Below, piece after piece: positions 4,751 through 6,352 of a stretch of DNA of 6,352 nucleotides (positions are counted from its first letter, which is position 1; each line of letters opens with the position of its first letter). Position numbers and translations under genes: made by a program. Origin of the DNA: Spirochaetia bacterium UBA5368 (GTDB taxonomy: Bacteria > Spirochaetota > UBA4802 > UBA5368); assembly GCA_002407865.1 (NCBI GenBank), contig DHPI01000054.1:60747-67098 (forward strand), written 5' to 3'. The notes under the pieces were generated by a model. That model was not told the DNA's origin. It was given only the letters and a program-made list of their open reading frames with translations, and made no database searches.

Positions 4751-6352
4751 ATGAAAGCGATAATCATGGCCGGAGGCGAGGGGAACAGACTGCGCCCGCT
4801 TACCAGCAACCGCCCAAAACCGATGATTCCGGTTATCAACAAACCGGTTATCGAGCACGCGATCAATCTTCTTCGCGCGAATTCCATCACGGACATTACT
4901 ATCAGCCTGTTTTATCTTCCCGATAGTGTGCAGAATTACTTCGGCGACGGTTCGGACTGGGATGTGAACATATCGTATTCGGTCGAGGAAATACCGCTCG
5001 GTACGGCCGGCGGCGTGAAGAAGGCTTTTGGCGGCGTCGACGAGCCCGTTATTATTTTGAGCGGCGACGGCATCGTCGATTTCGACATTCAAAAGGTGCT
5101 GCGATTTCATACTGAAAAGGAATCGAAGTTCACGATCGTGCTTACGCGGGTGAAGTCGCCCATCGAATACGGAATCGCCGTGCTGGATGAAAACAGCAGA
5201 ATAGATAAATTTCTCGAAAAGCCCGCGTGGGGTGAGGTTTTCAGCGATACGGTGAATACCGGCATGTATGTTGTGGAACCGGAGATCATCCGCAGATATA
5301 TACCGGAGGATGCGCAGTTCGATTTTTCGCTCGACCTTATCCCGCTGCTGAAATCGGAGGGAATCCCGATGTACGGCCATATTGCCGAGGGATACTGGTG
5401 CGATGTGGGCACCATGCATGCGTACCGTGAGGTACACCAGGCGATTCTTGACGGCAAGGTGCGGGTCGATTTTCCCGGCAAAAAAATCGGCGATGCCGTG
5501 TGGGTCGGCCGAAACGTCGAAATCGCGGCAAACGCAAAAATACGCGGGCCGGTGGTTCTCGGCAATTTTGTCAAGGTGAAAAACAACGCCGAGGTGTCGG
5601 AATTCTCGGTGATCGGCGACAACTGCGTCATAGAGGAAAACGCCTCGGTGCGCAGGAGCATAATACTGCATAACACTGTCATTGGGCCGAAAAGCGAGCT
5701 GCGGGGCGCCATCATCGGCAAGCGCTGCTATATCGAGGACGGCGTATCAATCTACGAGGGCGCCGTCGTCAGCGATGACTGTGAAATCGGCAGCGGCGCG
5801 GAAATACCGCCCGGTATCCGCGTGTGGCCCGAAAAAATAATCGAGTCGGGCGCGCGGCTTGCCTCCGATCTCATCTGGGGGCAGACGGAGAAAAAGGTGC
5901 TTTTCAGCGCCGACGGCATAGTCGGATCGTTCAACGTGAAGATTACGCCGGAATTCGCCGCGAAACTCGGCTCTGCGATCGGGGCGTATCTCGGGAAGAA
6001 CTCCACGGTCATTATAAGCAGAGACGTGGCTTCGTCATCCAGGTTGATCAAACGGGCGCTTACGGCCGGTCTCCTCTCGATGGGGGTCGTCGTGTACGAC
6101 ATGGAAATAGAATCGATCCCGATAAACCGCTATTCGACGCGGTTTACCGGCGCGGATATGGGCATCTATGTGCAGATGTCGCCGACAACGGGACTCCAGT
6201 TTATACAGATAAAAATATTCAACAAGTTTGGGTTCCAGATTTCCGTGGCCGAGGAGAAAAAAATAGAAAACATCTTTTTTCGCGGGGATTATCCGCGCAC
6301 CGACGCCTTCGAGGTGGGAAAGCTTGTGTATCCAATCCATCATAACGAATCG
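4751..6352 (+). CDS. bifunctional-type sugar nucleotidyltransferase / phosphomannomutase-like protein (3' end outside window)
   Basis: An open frame from ATG 4751 gives 534 residues and runs past the window edge. Domain 1 (about 1-235) is a nucleotide-sugar pyrophosphorylase fold: GGEGNRLRPLT (8-18) is the NTP-binding loop, followed by K23 in RPKPM, LGTAGGV (83-89), SGDGIVDFD with D106 as the likely metal ligand, EKP (156-158), NTGMY (169-173) and DVGT (218-221). Domain 2 (about 247-355) is a left-handed beta-helix of imperfect hexapeptides (VWVGRNVEI, VVLGNF, VIGDNCVIEENASV, IIGKRCYIEDGVSI). Domain 3, from about 382, begins a phosphohexomutase fold (FSADGIVG, ISRDVASSS at 422-430, GIYVQMSPTT at 471-480). 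This order matches GDP-mannose pyrophosphorylase/phosphomannomutase-like fusions of about 830-840 residues, which supply activated sugars for surface polysaccharides. The sugar and nucleotide are not provable: glucose-1-phosphate or mannose-1-phosphate are both possible. The mutase motif is altered and may be inactive. Confidence 0.88.
   Translation, partial: MKAIIMAGGEGNRLRPLTSNRPKPMIPVINKPVIEHAINLLRANSITDITISLFYLPDSVQNYFGDGSDWDVNISYSVEEIPLGTAGGVKKAFGGVDEPVIILSGDGIVDFDIQKVLRFHTEKESKFTIVLTRVKSPIEYGIAVLDENSRIDKFLEKPAWGEVFSDTVNTGMYVVEPEIIRRYIPEDAQFDFSLDLIPLLKSEGIPMYGHIAEGYWCDVGTMHAYREVHQAILDGKVRVDFPGKKIGDAVWVGRNVEIAANAKIRGPVVLGNFVKVKNNAEVSEFSVIGDNCVIEENASVRRSIILHNTVIGPKSELRGAIIGKRCYIEDGVSIYEGAVVSDDCEIGSGAEIPPGIRVWPEKIIESGARLASDLIWGQTEKKVLFSADGIVGSFNVKITPEFAAKLGSAIGAYLGKNSTVIISRDVASSSRLIKRALTAGLLSMGVVVYDMEIESIPINRYSTRFTGADMGIYVQMSPTTGLQFIQIKIFNKFGFQISVAEEKKIENIFFRGDYPRTDAFEVGKLVYPIHHNES

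Noticed and set aside
4063..4896. Minus-strand 277-residue ORF crossing the intergenic gap
   Set aside because: It is antisense to the clear cNMP-binding domain and the nucleotidyltransferase N-terminus; its composition is Ser/Arg-rich shadow-like.
4712..5671. Minus-strand 319-residue ORF
   Set aside because: It is antisense to the nucleotidyltransferase domain, whose motifs are intact on the plus strand; the His/Arg-rich translation is typical of a shadow frame.

Overview
This is a bacterial chromosomal segment of moderate GC content with a G/C-leaning third codon position. It carries ordinary cellular genes and shows no transposase, tRNA, rRNA or CRISPR array. The aminotransferase subtype, the fused nucleotidyltransferase/sugar-phosphate-mutase protein and the RCK channel are of kinds I associate with spirochaetes, deltaproteobacteria-like lineages and cyanobacteria. 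A Gram-negative, possibly spirochaete-like or deltaproteobacterial host is my guess, but nothing in the window proves it.

Left region (1-973). The plus strand has the tail of an unidentified gene (1-93), a zinc-ribbon protein with one C-terminal membrane helix (106-522), and an ATGA-overlapped unknown ORF from 519. That ORF appears to change frame at an A4 run near 695-698: the literal frame ends at 857 with a cysteine-rich tail, while the -1 frame gives a more protein-like tail ending at 814. Facing it on the minus strand is a 57-residue lysine-rich protein gene (973-800) with a strong Shine-Dalgarno sequence; it is absent from simple long-ORF lists.

Middle region (1007-2370). A fold-type-I PLP aminotransferase is on the minus strand (2220-1042). 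Between it and the small downstream gene lies a perfect 16-bp GC palindrome. A 150-bp divergent intergenic region separates the aminotransferase from the rightward genes.

Right region (2371-6352). A tight plus-strand operon encodes signal peptidase I (2371-2895), a two-helix potassium channel with a cytoplasmic RCK module (2909-4099), and a stand-alone cyclic-nucleotide-binding protein (4109-4615). Gaps are 13 and 9 nt. The channel plus separate cNMP-binding protein looks like a possible split, two-polypeptide ligand-gated K+ channel and is the most interesting feature here. After a 135-bp gap with a perfect TATAAT, a long ORF begins at 4751 and runs off the window. It has an N-terminal sugar nucleotidyltransferase domain, a left-handed beta-helix (hexapeptide) region, and the start of a phosphomannomutase/phosphoglucomutase-like domain whose catalytic motif is altered. 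It probably serves nucleotide-sugar supply for cell-surface polysaccharide.
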